Positions 1 through 8,452 are shown, numbered from the stretch's first letter. The stretch: 64,000 nt of DNA from Solimonas sp040754295 (GCA_040754295.1 JBFMCQ010000004.1:30596-94595), one strand, 5' to 3'. Notes: generated by a model from the sequence alone, not told the origin. Program-made: numbers and translations.

Positions 1-144
1 GCGCGCCTGCGCAGTCCCGGTGACGACGACCGGACTCAACAGCGTCGGCGCGTCGTTGTCTTGAGCGGCCGCTGCCAGCGGCAGTGCGGCAGCAGCCAGG
101 GCGCCGGCACAGCCGATCCGCCGCCCGCGATACAGGGCTCGCAT
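1..144 (-). CDS. TonB-dependent receptor, N-terminal fragment
   Basis: The gene starts at an ATG at 144 and runs off the left edge of the window, so only 48 codons are visible. Residues 1-27 form a signal peptide (three Arg in the n-region, an Ala/Leu-rich core, a likely cut after AAAA before QDND). It is followed by a TonB-box-like stretch, SPVVVTG, which typically marks the start of an outer-membrane TonB-dependent receptor for siderophores, cobalamin or organic substrates. A purine-rich GAAGAGAG precedes the start. It is divergent from the GDPD gene. The substrate cannot be inferred because the plug and barrel lie outside the window. Any other exported protein with a chance TonB box is the alternative. 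Confidence 0.6.
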   Translation of the reverse strand, partial: MRALYRGRRIGCAGALAAAALPLAAAAQDNDAPTLLSPVVVTGTAQAR

Positions 145-517
145 TCTCTCTTCATCCCGTTGCCGCGCGGCCGCTGGCCTTCAGTCGATCCAGCCGCGCT
201 TTGATCAATTTCGTCCGACCATCAGCCGCAAGAATCTCCGGATTCCCTTGGCCTGATCCCAGGCGGACGCATTGTAGCGGGCGCGCTGGCGCCGGTCATG
301 CCGGACGGCGTCAGCTTCTCACCGCCTCGCACGCGACGAAGACGCTGCGCGAAGACTGCGTCGGCGCCGTCCTCGCCGATGCGACCGCTAAGTCGTGGCC
401 GCTGATCGCGAAGGTGATCGAGTCCTCCGACTGACCCGGCCTCGTCATATTGCTCTAAAACTCGGCGTGCAGACTTGCCTTGGCCGACTGGCCATTTCCA
501 AGGATTGGGAGAGCATC
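145..517. other. Intergenic region between divergent genes
   Basis: This 373-base stretch separates the minus-strand TonB receptor start from the plus-strand GDPD gene and must hold both promoters. Open frames cross it but show no recognisable protein sequence, and I found no convincing hairpin or RNA gene. A frame ending near 434 has no family resemblance and overlaps the expected promoter zone, so I do not call it. Confidence 0.4.
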
Positions 518-1804
518 ATGACGATCAGCGCGAGAGCGGTTCTCATCGGCAGCGTAGCCGTATTGATGTCGTGCCTTGCCACGGCCAAGCAGGCGCACAA
601 GGACCATCCGGACCCGGAGCGCGGGCGCGCACGCGACGCCGTGCAGCTCGGGCCGCGCCCGTTCTATCTGGTGCAGGACATGGACGAGGGCGCGCTCAAA
701 TCGGCGCTGCAGCAGTGCGAGCGCGGGCCGTTCTACAAGACCGACTTCTCCATCGCGCATCGCGGCGCGCCGCTGCAGTTCCCCGAGCACACCAAGGAGT
801 CCTACGAGGCGGCCGCGAAAATGGGCGCCGGCATTCTCGAATGCGATGTGACGTTCACCAAGGATCGCGAGCTGGTCTGCCGCCATTCGCAGTGCGACCT
901 GCACACGACGACCAACATCCTCGCGATTCCCGAGCTGGCGGCGCAGTGCAGCGAGCCGTTCTCACCGGCCGAGTTCGATCCGGTTACCGGCGCGCGCACG
1001 AAGGCTGCGTCGGCGCGCTGCTGCACCAGCGACATCACGCTGTCCGAGTTCAAGACGCTGTGCGGCAAGATGGACGCGAGTGATCCCGACGCGACCACGG
1101 TCGAGGCCTACCTCGGCGGCACCGCCGACTGGCGCACCGACCTCTACGCGCAATGCGGCACGATGCTGACGCATGCCGAGAGCATCGAGCTGTTCAAGAG
1201 CCTCGGCACCAAGATGACACCGGAGCTCAAAGCGCCGTCCGTGGCCATGCCCTACGAGGGCGACTACACACAGCAGGACTACGCGCAGCAGATGATCGAC
1301 GAGTACAAGGCTGCCGGCGTGTCGCCGCGCGAGGTCTACGCGCAGTCGTTCAATCTGGACGACCTGCTCTACTGGATTCAGGCAGAGCCCGAGTTCGGCG
1401 AGCAGGCCGTGTTCCTGGACGCGCGCGTCGACGATCCGGCCTTCGTGCCGACGCTGGAGGATTTCCAGAGCCTGGCCGGACAGGGCGTGCGCATCGTCGC
1501 ACCACCGATGTGGGCACTGGTGAGGTTCGACGGCGACGGCAACATCGTGCCGTCGGAATACGCCGAGCTCGCCAAGCTCGCCGGCCTCGACATCATCGCC
1601 TGGAGCTTCGAGCGCGCCGGCCCGATCAAGGACATGGTCGCCGAAGGGCGCCAGTACTACTTCCAGACCACGGCCGACGTGCTCGACAATGACGGCGACA
1701 TGCTCGCAGTGCTCGACGTGCTCGCCCGCGACGTCGGCATCCTGGGCATCTTCTCCGACTGGCCGGCGACGGTGACGTATTACGCGAACTGCATGAAGCT
1801 GTAG
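518..1804 (+). CDS. Glycerophosphodiester phosphodiesterase family lipoprotein
   Basis: Predicted glycerophosphodiester phosphodiesterase (hydrolysis of glycerophosphodiesters to glycerol-3-phosphate and an alcohol), 428 aa. I start at 518 because a lipoprotein-type signal follows (a hydrophobic stretch ending in LMSC, a lipobox-like motif) and GGGAG lies just upstream. An in-frame ATG at 395 would bury this signal. The catalytic GDPD features are visible: HRG at about 81-83, the PEHT segment, E108 and D110 in ECDV, and H123 in CRHS. Two aspects are unusual for bacterial GlpQ: a Cys-rich loop (QCSEP and CCTS, near residues 145-175) and a 428-aa length. Probably periplasmic or outer-membrane anchored. 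A strong terminator follows, so the gene appears monocistronic. Confidence 0.85.
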   Translation: MTISARAVLIGSVAVLMSCLATAKQAHKDHPDPERGRARDAVQLGPRPFYLVQDMDEGALKSALQQCERGPFYKTDFSIAHRGAPLQFPEHTKESYEAAAKMGAGILECDVTFTKDRELVCRHSQCDLHTTTNILAIPELAAQCSEPFSPAEFDPVTGARTKAASARCCTSDITLSEFKTLCGKMDASDPDATTVEAYLGGTADWRTDLYAQCGTMLTHAESIELFKSLGTKMTPELKAPSVAMPYEGDYTQQDYAQQMIDEYKAAGVSPREVYAQSFNLDDLLYWIQAEPEFGEQAVFLDARVDDPAFVPTLEDFQSLAGQGVRIVAPPMWALVRFDGDGNIVPSEYAELAKLAGLDIIAWSFERAGPIKDMVAEGRQYYFQTTADVLDNDGDMLAVLDVLARDVGILGIFSDWPATVTYYANCMKL

Positions 1805-1838
1805 CCGTGCCACGCCGCAGGCGGTCCAGCCGAGACCA

Positions 1839-1863
1839 GAAGCCCCGCGAATAGCGGGGCTTT
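1839..1863 (+). terminator. Rho-independent terminator after the GDPD gene
   Basis: A 9-bp perfect stem (1839-1847 with 1853-1861), a 5-nt loop and a short T run form an intrinsic terminator 35 nt after the GDPD stop. It insulates the following vapBC pair. Confidence 0.85.
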
Positions 1864-1931
1864 TCCGTGCTCGGGTTCGTGCGGTCCAGCTCGCCGCGCT
1901 GGAACAGCGACGCGCCGCACGCAGTTGGTCG

Positions 1932-1961
1932 TTGCCCGGCCTGGGAATGCGCTGGTAACAT
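1932..1961 (+). promoter_or_regulatory. Candidate vapBC promoter, possibly leaderless
   Basis: TTGCCC (1932-1937) and TAACAT (1956-1961) are separated by 18 nt. The -10-like hexamer ends 7 nt before the vapB ATG and no Shine-Dalgarno sequence is visible, so transcription may begin at or next to the start codon. Confidence 0.35.
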
Positions 1962-1968
1962 TCTCCCT

Positions 1969-2205
1969 ATGGAAACCAAGATCGATGCCGTCGGCCGGAT
2001 CGTCGTGCCCAAGCCGCTGCGGGATGCGTTGGGTCTGAAACCCGGCGCCACCGTGGATGTGTCGCTCTACGGACGCGGGCTCCAGGTCGTTCCGGGCTCG
2101 CGCACGGCGCGTCTCGAAAAGCGGCAAGGCCGCCTCGTCGCGGTGTCGAAGACCAAGGTGACCGACCGGGACATCTTCAGGTTGATCGACGAGTCCCGGC
2201 GATAG
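1969..2205 (+). CDS. vapB: VapB-type antitoxin, AbrB/MazE fold
   Basis: A 78-aa DNA-binding antitoxin. Residues 1-45 match the SpoVT/AbrB swapped-hairpin domain (IDAVGRIVVPKPLRDALG, then a GATVDV strand). The C-terminal half (LEKRQGRLV onward) would wrap the toxin. The start at 1969 is fixed by the domain, which begins within the first five residues; a longer in-frame start at 1867 overlaps the terminator. Its stop is 3 nt before the vapC start, the usual antitoxin-first order. It is expected to neutralise VapC and to repress its own promoter. Confidence 0.88.
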   Translation: METKIDAVGRIVVPKPLRDALGLKPGATVDVSLYGRGLQVVPGSRTARLEKRQGRLVAVSKTKVTDRDIFRLIDESRR

Positions 2206-2208
2206 CGG

Positions 2209-2640
2209 ATGACTGGAGTCGACCTGGCCGTCGATACCAGCATCGCCATTGCGCTGCTGGTCGCATCGCATGAGGCGCACTCCGTGGTTCTGGAGGCGCT
2301 TCGCGACAAGCGGCTGGCGCTGCCGTCGCATGCGCTCGTCGAGACATATTCCGTTCTGACCCGCCTGCCGGGAGACGCACGCGTCGACCTGGCCGATGCC
2401 GTGCGCTTGCTCGACGAGAATTTTCCGGTTGTGCTCGCCCCGAGACCGGAAACGATGCTGCACGTGCACTCGCTGTGCGCCGAACTGGGCATCGGCGGCG
2501 GAGCGATCTACGACGCCATCGTCGCGCTGGCAGCGCGAGACCATTCCGTCGGGCTCGTCACCCGCGACAAGCGTGCAGAGAGCACCTACAAGTCGCTCGC
2601 CGTCACCTATTCGATCGTGGCGGGCGCGGCCGCGCGTTGA
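2209..2640 (+). CDS. vapC: VapC-type PIN-domain toxin ribonuclease
   Basis: A 143-aa PIN-domain protein, predicted Mg2+-dependent endoribonuclease toxin. The acidic quartet is intact: D9 (VDTS), E45 (VETYS), D102 (YDAIVA) and D120 (TRDKRA), so it should be active. It follows vapB by 3 nt and ends 14 nt before a convergent DUF1905 gene. VapC toxins cleave tRNA or rRNA, but the target cannot be read from the sequence. Confidence 0.88.
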   Translation: MTGVDLAVDTSIAIALLVASHEAHSVVLEALRDKRLALPSHALVETYSVLTRLPGDARVDLADAVRLLDENFPVVLAPRPETMLHVHSLCAELGIGGGAIYDAIVALAARDHSVGLVTRDKRAESTYKSLAVTYSIVAGAAAR

Positions 2641-2653
2641 CCATGCAGCCGGG

Positions 2654-3016
2654 TCACACGATGCTGACCCGCGCCGTGATGCGATCCCCGTCCGAGAGGT
2701 TCTCGGCCTTGCGCACCTCGGCCTTGATCGCGAACAGGTAGGTGCCGGATTTCTTGTCAGGGAACAGCGAGGTGCTCCACTCGGTCTTGCCGATGCGCAC
2801 GCGCACGCGGATCGAGCCCCAGCCGCGCGCGCTGGCGCCGTAGCGTGACTTGATGTCCGCCGACTGCTCCACCGAGAGATTGGCGAAGTACCAGGCGGCG
2901 GCGCCCTCGTAGCGCCAGACCTGGGTTTGCACGGTGTAGTCGCGACCGCTCGACGGATCGTCCGCGGGCAGCAGCGGCGACCAGCGGTCCTCGAATATCG
3001 GCAGCTTTTTCTTCAC
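2654..3016 (-). CDS. DUF1905 domain protein
   Basis: A small soluble protein of the DUF1905 family, whose function is unknown to me. The family core is clear: VWRYEGAAAWYFANL, then GWGSIRVRVRIGKTEW and SLFPDKKSGTYLFAIKAEVR, ending in LSDGDRITARVSI. I chose the GTG at 3016 because residues upstream of it (from a possible ATG at 3070) are encoded by repeat-like DNA and do not resemble the family. Both starts are open. Convergent with vapC; its 5' side faces the palindromic repeat in front of rmuC. Confidence 0.75.
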   Translation of the reverse strand: MKKKLPIFEDRWSPLLPADDPSSGRDYTVQTQVWRYEGAAAWYFANLSVEQSADIKSRYGASARGWGSIRVRVRIGKTEWSTSLFPDKKSGTYLFAIKAEVRKAENLSDGDRITARVSIV

Positions 3017-3096
3017 GGCGCGCAGCGTACACCCTCGGCCCCCAAAGGGGTGGTATTGAACTGCCAGCATGACGTGGAGCGGGTCCGCGCCGATGA

Positions 3097-3175
3097 CGTA
3101 GGATGTGCACAGCCGGAGGGGAACCGCAGCGTCGTGTGGGTGCTGCGGTTCGGCTTCGCCTCACTACATCCTGCG
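3097..3175. repeat. Imperfect palindromic repeat abutting rmuC
   Basis: Left arm 3097-3130 and right arm 3142-3175 are imperfect inverted copies: both contain GGATGT and end at the loop side in AACCGCAGC. It fills nearly the whole gap between DUF1905 and rmuC and ends 2 nt before the rmuC ATG. Confidence 0.7.
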
Positions 3176-3177
3176 AA

Positions 3178-4446
3178 ATGGCTTCCGTACTCCTGATTCT
3201 CGCTGCACTGGCCGGCGCGCTGATCGGCGCCTTTTTCGGCGCGCGCCTGTTCGGCCCGCGCGAGCGCACGGCCGAGCTGCTTGCGGCTCTCGAGCGCCTC
3301 GAGCGCGTGCTGCGCGAGGAGGCGGGGCAATCCCGCCGCGAGCATGCCGAAGCGGCGCTGCAGCAGCGCGGCGAGCTGAACACGCGGCTGCAGCAAGCCT
3401 TCGATGAAGCGCGCGCCGGGCGCAAGGAACAGGCGGAAACGCTGACGAAGTTCGGCGAGGCCCAGGCGCAGCAGGCCGCCGCGCTGCGTGCCGCGGTCGA
3501 GGACGGCCTCAAGACGCTGCGCCAGGAGAACAGCGAGAAGCTCGAGCAGATGCGTCGCACCGTCGACGAAAAGCTGCACGAAACCCTGGAGAAGCGCCTC
3601 GGCGACTCGTTCCGGCTCGTCAGCGAGCGCCTGGAGCAGGTGCACAAGGGGCTGGGCGAGATGCAGACGCTGGCCTCGGGCGTCGGCGATCTCAAGCGCG
3701 TGCTCACCAACGTCAAATCGCGCGGCATCTTCGGCGAAGTGCAGCTCGCGGCGCTGCTGGAGCAGGTGCTGACCGTTGAGCAGTACGCCGCCAACGTCGC
3801 CACCAAACCGGGCAGCGGCGAGCGCGTGGAGTTTGCGATCCGCCTGCCCGGCCGCGACAGCGACGCCGTCTGGCTGCCGATCGACGCCAAGTTCCCGCGC
3901 GAAGACTACGAGCGCCTGCTCGATGCGCAGGAGCGCGCCGACCCTGTGGCTGCCGAAGCCGCCGCGGCGGCGCTGGAGCGCCGCATCCGCGACGAAGCGC
4001 AGAAGATCGCCGACAAGTACGTGTCGCCGCCGCACACGACCGACTTCGCGATCCTGTTCCTGCCGACCGAAGGCCTCTACGCGGAAGTTCTGCGGCGCCC
4101 CGGCCTGTTCGAATCGCTGCAGCGCGAGCACCGCGTCAGCGTCGCCGGCCCGACCAATCTCCTGGCCTTCCTCAACAGCCTGCAGATGGGCTTCCGCACG
4201 CTGACGATCGAGAAGCGCTCCAGCGAAGTCTGGCAGGTGCTCGGCGCGGTCAAGACCGAGTTCAGCAAGTTCGGCGACGTGCTCGACAAGGTACGCAAGA
4301 AGCTCGACGAAGCCACCACGCAGCTCGACCAGACCGGCGTGCGCACGCGCGCGATCACGCGCCGCCTGCGCACCGTCCAGGAGCTGCCCGACCCGCAGGC
4401 CGAGCAGCTCCTGGGTCCCGTCGTCGAAGGCAGCGACGAGGAGTGA
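3178..4446 (+). CDS. rmuC: DNA recombination protein RmuC
   Basis: A 422-aa RmuC homologue. Residues 2-20 form an N-terminal membrane anchor, residues about 25-190 a long Glu/Arg/Gln-rich coiled coil, and residues 190-400 the RmuC domain, with the signatures SRGIFGEVQL, LPIDAKFP and FLPTEGLYAEV. RmuC is linked to suppression of inversions at short inverted repeats and has a predicted restriction-endonuclease-like fold. The start at 3178 is set by the membrane anchor. No Shine-Dalgarno is evident because a palindromic repeat lies against the start. Confidence 0.93.
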   Translation: MASVLLILAALAGALIGAFFGARLFGPRERTAELLAALERLERVLREEAGQSRREHAEAALQQRGELNTRLQQAFDEARAGRKEQAETLTKFGEAQAQQAAALRAAVEDGLKTLRQENSEKLEQMRRTVDEKLHETLEKRLGDSFRLVSERLEQVHKGLGEMQTLASGVGDLKRVLTNVKSRGIFGEVQLAALLEQVLTVEQYAANVATKPGSGERVEFAIRLPGRDSDAVWLPIDAKFPREDYERLLDAQERADPVAAEAAAAALERRIRDEAQKIADKYVSPPHTTDFAILFLPTEGLYAEVLRRPGLFESLQREHRVSVAGPTNLLAFLNSLQMGFRTLTIEKRSSEVWQVLGAVKTEFSKFGDVLDKVRKKLDEATTQLDQTGVRTRAITRRLRTVQELPDPQAEQLLGPVVEGSDEE

Positions 4447-4528
4447 CACAGACCGGCGGGTGACGCGGCGCTCTTCGGTGCGTCCGGCACGTCGCGCCGG
4501 TGCAGGTGCGCGCCTGTTGATGAGCGCG

Positions 4529-5134
4529 TCAGAAGCCGACCGATGCAGCGCGCGCCGAGCACTCGCAGTAGGCCATCAGCGCGCGGCGCAGCTCCGGCAG
4601 CTTGCGGCGGGCGCGATATTCGACGCGCGCCACGCTGACGACCATGGCGGTGAGCAGCTGAGCGCGCGCTTCGGCGAGATCGCACGCGGCCGCCGACAGC
4701 GCGGCGCGCGCGAGCAGTGCCGCGGCGCCCTGGGTACGCACCAGCAGGCCCTGACCGCGCGGATCGAGCTGCAGCGCATATGCGAGGTCCTGCAGCGCGG
4801 GCTGCGCAAGGCTGTAGTCCAGATAGGTTTCGTACAGCGTCTCCAGCTGCAGCAGACCGGGGCGCATGCCATGCGTGGCGCTGATGATGCGATCGCGCGC
4901 CTGGGTGAACAGCGCGTTGAACAGCGCGCTGCGCAGCTCGATGGTGTCGATGAAGTGCTGCTCGCACTCGCCGCGGCTGCACACTCCGGCCGCCTGCAGC
5001 GCCGTGGCGTCGATCATCGCCGCGCCGTGACCGCCCGCGATCAGCGCACAGGCGGCCTCGACGATGCGCCGCTTCGCGGCTGCCCGGTCTTTGCTGCCTG
5101 CCTCCGTCGCTCGCCCGCCTTCGCTTCCCGTCAT
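4529..5134 (-). CDS. TetR-family transcriptional regulator
   Basis: A 201-aa regulator. Residues about 15-65 form a TetR-type helix-turn-helix (AAKRRIVEAACALIAGG, then MIDATALQAAGV and an EQHFID recognition segment); the rest is an all-helical, Ala-rich effector/dimer domain. The start at 5134 is supported by GGGGAAGG about 7 nt upstream; an extended start at 5233 has no such site and adds unrelated residues. Its 3' end is convergent with rmuC. No adjacent efflux or enzyme gene identifies the ligand. The recognition helix departs from the TetR consensus, which lowers certainty slightly. Confidence 0.75.
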   Translation of the reverse strand: MTGSEGGRATEAGSKDRAAAKRRIVEAACALIAGGHGAAMIDATALQAAGVCSRGECEQHFIDTIELRSALFNALFTQARDRIISATHGMRPGLLQLETLYETYLDYSLAQPALQDLAYALQLDPRGQGLLVRTQGAAALLARAALSAAACDLAEARAQLLTAMVVSVARVEYRARRKLPELRRALMAYCECSARAASVGF

Positions 5135-5229
5135 GTCGGCCTTCCCCGCGGTATGCCGAGATGCTAGGCGCCGGCTGCGTCCGGAACAATTGGCCGATCG
5201 GCTAGGGTTGACGTCAAGAAGCATATTTG

Positions 5230-5361
5230 CCACGGATTAAGCGGATGAACACGGGTCAAGATCGAGCGACTGGCGTGCCGCTTACAGCAATCCGTGTGGT
5301 GCTGCGCGGGCGCGCGGAAAAACAGCTCCCCTATCCGTGTCTGTCCGTGTTCGTCCGTGGC
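5230..5361. repeat. Inverted pair of CACGGAT-type short repeats
   Basis: At 5230-5255 the plus strand carries units built on CCACGGAT and GATGAACACGG. At 5333-5361 the reverse complement of the same words appears (ATCCGTGT, CTGTCCGTGT, TCGTCCGTGG). The two arms are about 78 nt apart and could form a long cruciform or an RNA hairpin. The rest of the 376-base gap (5135-5510) holds no recognisable gene. Confidence 0.65.
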
Positions 5362-5510
5362 CAACTGCATTTTCTCGGTTGGTCCGATGGGGCCGCGCCG
5401 GCATGTGTGCGGTGCTCCCCGCTGGGAAATCCGCCCCCATCGGCGAGGCGGCATCGCCCCGGCCCCTATGATCCGGCGCTCGACACACCAAGACCGGAGT
5501 CCCTCTCCTG

Positions 5511-6764
5511 ATGACGCCGCGCACCGCCCGCGACCGTTCCGCCGTGAGCCGGCGCCTGCTGCCGGCGTGCCTGCTGGCGCTCGTGCTGGCCGGCGTCGCG
5601 CGTGCACAGCATGAGGCGCCGCTGCGCGACGTCATCGTCGTCGGCAACAACTGGGACGGCACCGCGGATATCATCGACGCGCACAGCTTCGAGCGCATCA
5701 AGCGCCTGAACATCGTGCCGGACCGCGCACAGCGCGTTGCCGAGATCGAGTCGAGCTTCGTCCGGCGCATCTACTTCCGACTGATCCGCCGGTTCATCGG
5801 CGAAGGGCACGACCAGCTCGTCGACGATCTGTTTCCGTCGAACGACGGGCGCTTTCTGTACGTCTCTCGGCCGAGCTTCGCCGACGTCGTGGCGATCGAC
5901 GTCGACAGCGGCGGGATCGTGTGGCGCACGCCGGTCGAGGGCTACCGCGCCGACCATGCAGCGATTTCGCCGGACGGCCGCACGCTGCTGGTTTCCGCGT
6001 CCACGGCGCGCAGGGTGCACGCGATCGACACCGCGACGGGCCGCATCGTCGGCGGCTTCGATTCCGGCGACCAGCCGCATGAAAGCAACTACTCCGCGGA
6101 CGGCAGGCGCATCTACCACGCCAGCATCGGCAAGGTGTTCGTGCCGGCCACGGCGCGCTGGCTCGACTGGATCAAGGGCGACCGCTGGTTCCAGATCGTC
6201 GACGCGCAGACCTACGAAGTGCTCGAGCGCATCGACATCGGCGAGAAGCTCGAGGAATTCGGCATGCCGTGGATCGACTCGGCGGTGCGGCCGATGGCGG
6301 TGGCGCCGGACGAGCGCCACGTCTATCTGCAGGTGTCGTTCTTCCACGGCTTCTTCGAGTACGACCTGAAGCAGGACCGGATCACGCGCGCGCTGAAACT
6401 GCCGGTGCCCGAGGAGATCGAGAAGCTGCCGTACCGCAAGTATCAGCTCAATTCCGCACACCACGGACTGGCGATCAATTCCCAAGGCACCAAGCTGTGC
6501 GTCGCCGCGACGATGTCCGGTTATGCCGCGATCGTCGACCGCGCCAGCTTCGAGTTCACGACGACCGCACTTGCCGAGACGCCGCTCGGTGCGAAGCCGT
6601 ACTGGGCCACCGAAAGCGCCGACGGCCGCTACTGCTACGTCTCCGTGAGCGAGCAGGATCGCCTGGCGGTGATCGCCTTCGACGATGGCCGCGAAGTCGC
6701 CAGTGTGCCGGTCGGCGACCATCCGCAGCGCGTGCGCACCGGGAGACTCCGCGTTGGCGGGTAA
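5511..6764 (+). CDS. Secreted YVTN/quinoprotein-type beta-propeller protein
   Basis: A 417-aa exported protein. Residues 1-33 are a signal peptide with a likely cut after VARA. The rest consists of beta-propeller blades with recurring NDGRFLYVS, SPDGRTLLVS, SADGRRIYHA and SADGRYCYVS motifs, each followed by an AIDxxxG-like strand. This matches the YVTN/amine-dehydrogenase-like beta-propeller superfamily of periplasmic proteins, which act in binding or as parts of quinoprotein electron transfer. No tryptophylquinone partner subunit or c-type haem gene is nearby, so no reaction is assigned. The end (TGRLRVGG) comes soon after the last blade. Confidence 0.7.
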   Translation: MTPRTARDRSAVSRRLLPACLLALVLAGVARAQHEAPLRDVIVVGNNWDGTADIIDAHSFERIKRLNIVPDRAQRVAEIESSFVRRIYFRLIRRFIGEGHDQLVDDLFPSNDGRFLYVSRPSFADVVAIDVDSGGIVWRTPVEGYRADHAAISPDGRTLLVSASTARRVHAIDTATGRIVGGFDSGDQPHESNYSADGRRIYHASIGKVFVPATARWLDWIKGDRWFQIVDAQTYEVLERIDIGEKLEEFGMPWIDSAVRPMAVAPDERHVYLQVSFFHGFFEYDLKQDRITRALKLPVPEEIEKLPYRKYQLNSAHHGLAINSQGTKLCVAATMSGYAAIVDRASFEFTTTALAETPLGAKPYWATESADGRYCYVSVSEQDRLAVIAFDDGREVASVPVGDHPQRVRTGRLRVGG

Positions 6765-7017
6765 CCCGATCCCTCTCGCGCCCCGCTGGGGTGACAGGGT
6801 CGGCAAGCGAACGCCGCGCCGGCGCAGCCGGCGCTGTGCGCCGATCACCCTACTCCTTCCGCAGGAAGATCCTTCGGATCGGCTGCTGCGCACTGCGCCA
6901 CCGCAAACCCGCCGTCCGAGCAGCTGACCGGCGTGCGCTGGCCGCTGTAGCCAGGGAAAGGGCGACTTTTCTCCGGCCGCTCGGCTTTTTTGGCATACTG
7001 GCCGAGGAGATCCGTCA

Positions 7018-7242
7018 ATGGCAGACGTCGAAAACCTCGTGCTGGAACAACTGCGCCACATCCGCGGCGCAGTCGATCGCATCGCCGGCGACATGCGCGA
7101 AACCAAGATGCGCATGGGCAACGTCGAACAGCAGATCGCCGGCCTGTACGGCATGTATGCAACCGTATCGTCCAGACTCGACCGCGTCGAAGCGCGGATC
7201 GAACGAATCGAACAGCGTCTGGAACTGGCGGACACGCACTGA
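7018..7242 (+). CDS. Small coiled-coil hypothetical protein
   Basis: A 74-aa protein with heptad-like spacing almost throughout (LVLEQLRHIRGAVDRIA, then VEQQIAGLYGMYATVSSRL and VEARIERIEQRLELAD). It resembles widespread short bacterial proteins of unknown function that begin MxDVENLVLExLR. A GAGGAG Shine-Dalgarno sequence lies 7 nt before the start, which supports translation. It has no signal peptide. A role in oligomerisation or as a partner protein is a guess only. Confidence 0.65.
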   Translation: MADVENLVLEQLRHIRGAVDRIAGDMRETKMRMGNVEQQIAGLYGMYATVSSRLDRVEARIERIEQRLELADTH

Positions 7243-7416
7243 ACCATCCTGGTGGCTGCGGCGGCTCGGCACTCGCCCGTCGGGGCTCGGGTCGCGGCGC
7301 AGAAACGGCTGCAGCGTTCTGCGAAGGGGACGGACGCCGGCTTCCATTCGACGGCGTCGCGGCGGTAAGCGCGAGGCTCTTGATTCCGGCGCGGGGTTCG
7401 GCGATAAGACGCGGCC

Positions 7417-8436
7417 GTGACGACTCCCCATTCATTCGATCTTCAGCCGACCCTGCGCGGGCCGACGCTGAAGCTGCGGCCGCTCGTCGAGGGCGACTTC
7501 GAGGCGGTCTATCGTGCCGCATCCGACCCGCTGATCTGGGCGCAGCATCCGGCGCCGGACCGCTATCAGCGGCCGGTGTTCGAGAAGTGGTTTGCCGACG
7601 CGATGGCCTCGAAAGGCGCGCTCGTGGTCGAGAACGCGGCAGGCGAGGTCATCGGCTCGTCGCGCTACTACGATTGGGCGCCGGCGGCACAGGAGATCGC
7701 CGTCGGGTTCACGTTTCTGACGCGCGCGCACTGGGGCGGCGCGACCAACGGCGAGCTCAAGACGCTCATGCTCGACCACGCGTTCCGGTGGGCACGCAGG
7801 GTCTGGTTTCACGTCGGGCCGGGCAATATTCGTTCACAGAAAGCCCTGGCCAGGATCGGCGCACAGCTTTCCCATCGCGGACTGCTGCAGACGCCCTCGG
7901 GTGCGCTGGACTACCTGTTCTTCAAGATCGACGCCGACGCGTGGCGGCGTCGCATCGACGGCGTTTCGAGGCCTGCATTGGACATCCGCACGGACGATCT
8001 GCGCGGTGCAGAGATCATCGCGCTGTTGCAGGAGCACCTGGACGAGATGTACCGCGTCTCGCCGCCGGAAAGCGTCCATGCGCTCGATCTCGACGGCCTG
8101 CGCCGGCCGGACATCACGTTCTGGAGCGCATGGCTCGGCGGCGAGCTGGCGGGCTGCGGCGCGCTCAAGGAGCTGAGCACCGAGCACGCCGAGATCAAGT
8201 CGATGCGCACAGCGTGGACGCACCAGCGCAAGGGCGTTGCCTCCACGGTGCTGCGGCACATCCTCGGCGAGGCGCAGCGTCGCGGCTATCGCCGGCTGAG
8301 TCTGGAAACCGGCTCGATGGCGCACTTCGACCCGGCGCGCCGGTTGTACGCCTCGTTCGGCTTCGAGTATTGCGGTCCGTTCGGGCAGTACGTCGACGAT
8401 CCGAATAGTGTGTTCATGACGAAGACGCTGCGCTGA
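7417..8436 (+). CDS. Tandem GNAT N-acetyltransferase fusion
   Basis: A 339-aa protein with two acetyltransferase domains. Residues 10-175 are RimJ/RimL-like (LRPLVEGDFEAVYRAASDP, VIGSSRYYDW, VWFHVGPGNIRSQKALARIG). Residues 190-339 form a second GNAT domain (AGCGALKEL, MRTAWTHQRKGVASTVLRHI, LETGSMAHFDPARRLYASFG). The second keeps the acetyl-CoA-binding RKGVAS motif. The RimL-like half lacks an equally clear P-loop, so it may contribute substrate binding. The start is a GTG at 7417. No substrate is indicated by neighbours; an SDR gene is convergent. Confidence 0.8.
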   Translation: MTTPHSFDLQPTLRGPTLKLRPLVEGDFEAVYRAASDPLIWAQHPAPDRYQRPVFEKWFADAMASKGALVVENAAGEVIGSSRYYDWAPAAQEIAVGFTFLTRAHWGGATNGELKTLMLDHAFRWARRVWFHVGPGNIRSQKALARIGAQLSHRGLLQTPSGALDYLFFKIDADAWRRRIDGVSRPALDIRTDDLRGAEIIALLQEHLDEMYRVSPPESVHALDLDGLRRPDITFWSAWLGGELAGCGALKELSTEHAEIKSMRTAWTHQRKGVASTVLRHILGEAQRRGYRRLSLETGSMAHFDPARRLYASFGFEYCGPFGQYVDDPNSVFMTKTLR

Positions 8437-8452
8437 GTCGTCCGAGCTTCGC

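Noticed and set aside
84..434. Plus-strand ORF of 116 codons near the left edge
   Set aside because: It overlaps the TonB receptor start and the divergent promoter region, is Arg/Ser/Ala-rich shadow-like sequence and has no family resemblance.
395..517. Upstream extension of the GDPD gene to an ATG at 395
   Set aside because: It would place 41 unrelated residues in front of a clear lipoprotein signal; the ATG at 518 has a purine-rich site.
6765..7017. Short minus-strand frame before the coiled-coil gene (possible small Cys-containing peptide)
   Set aside because: No ribosome binding site, no family resemblance and the frame continues as shadow of the following genes.
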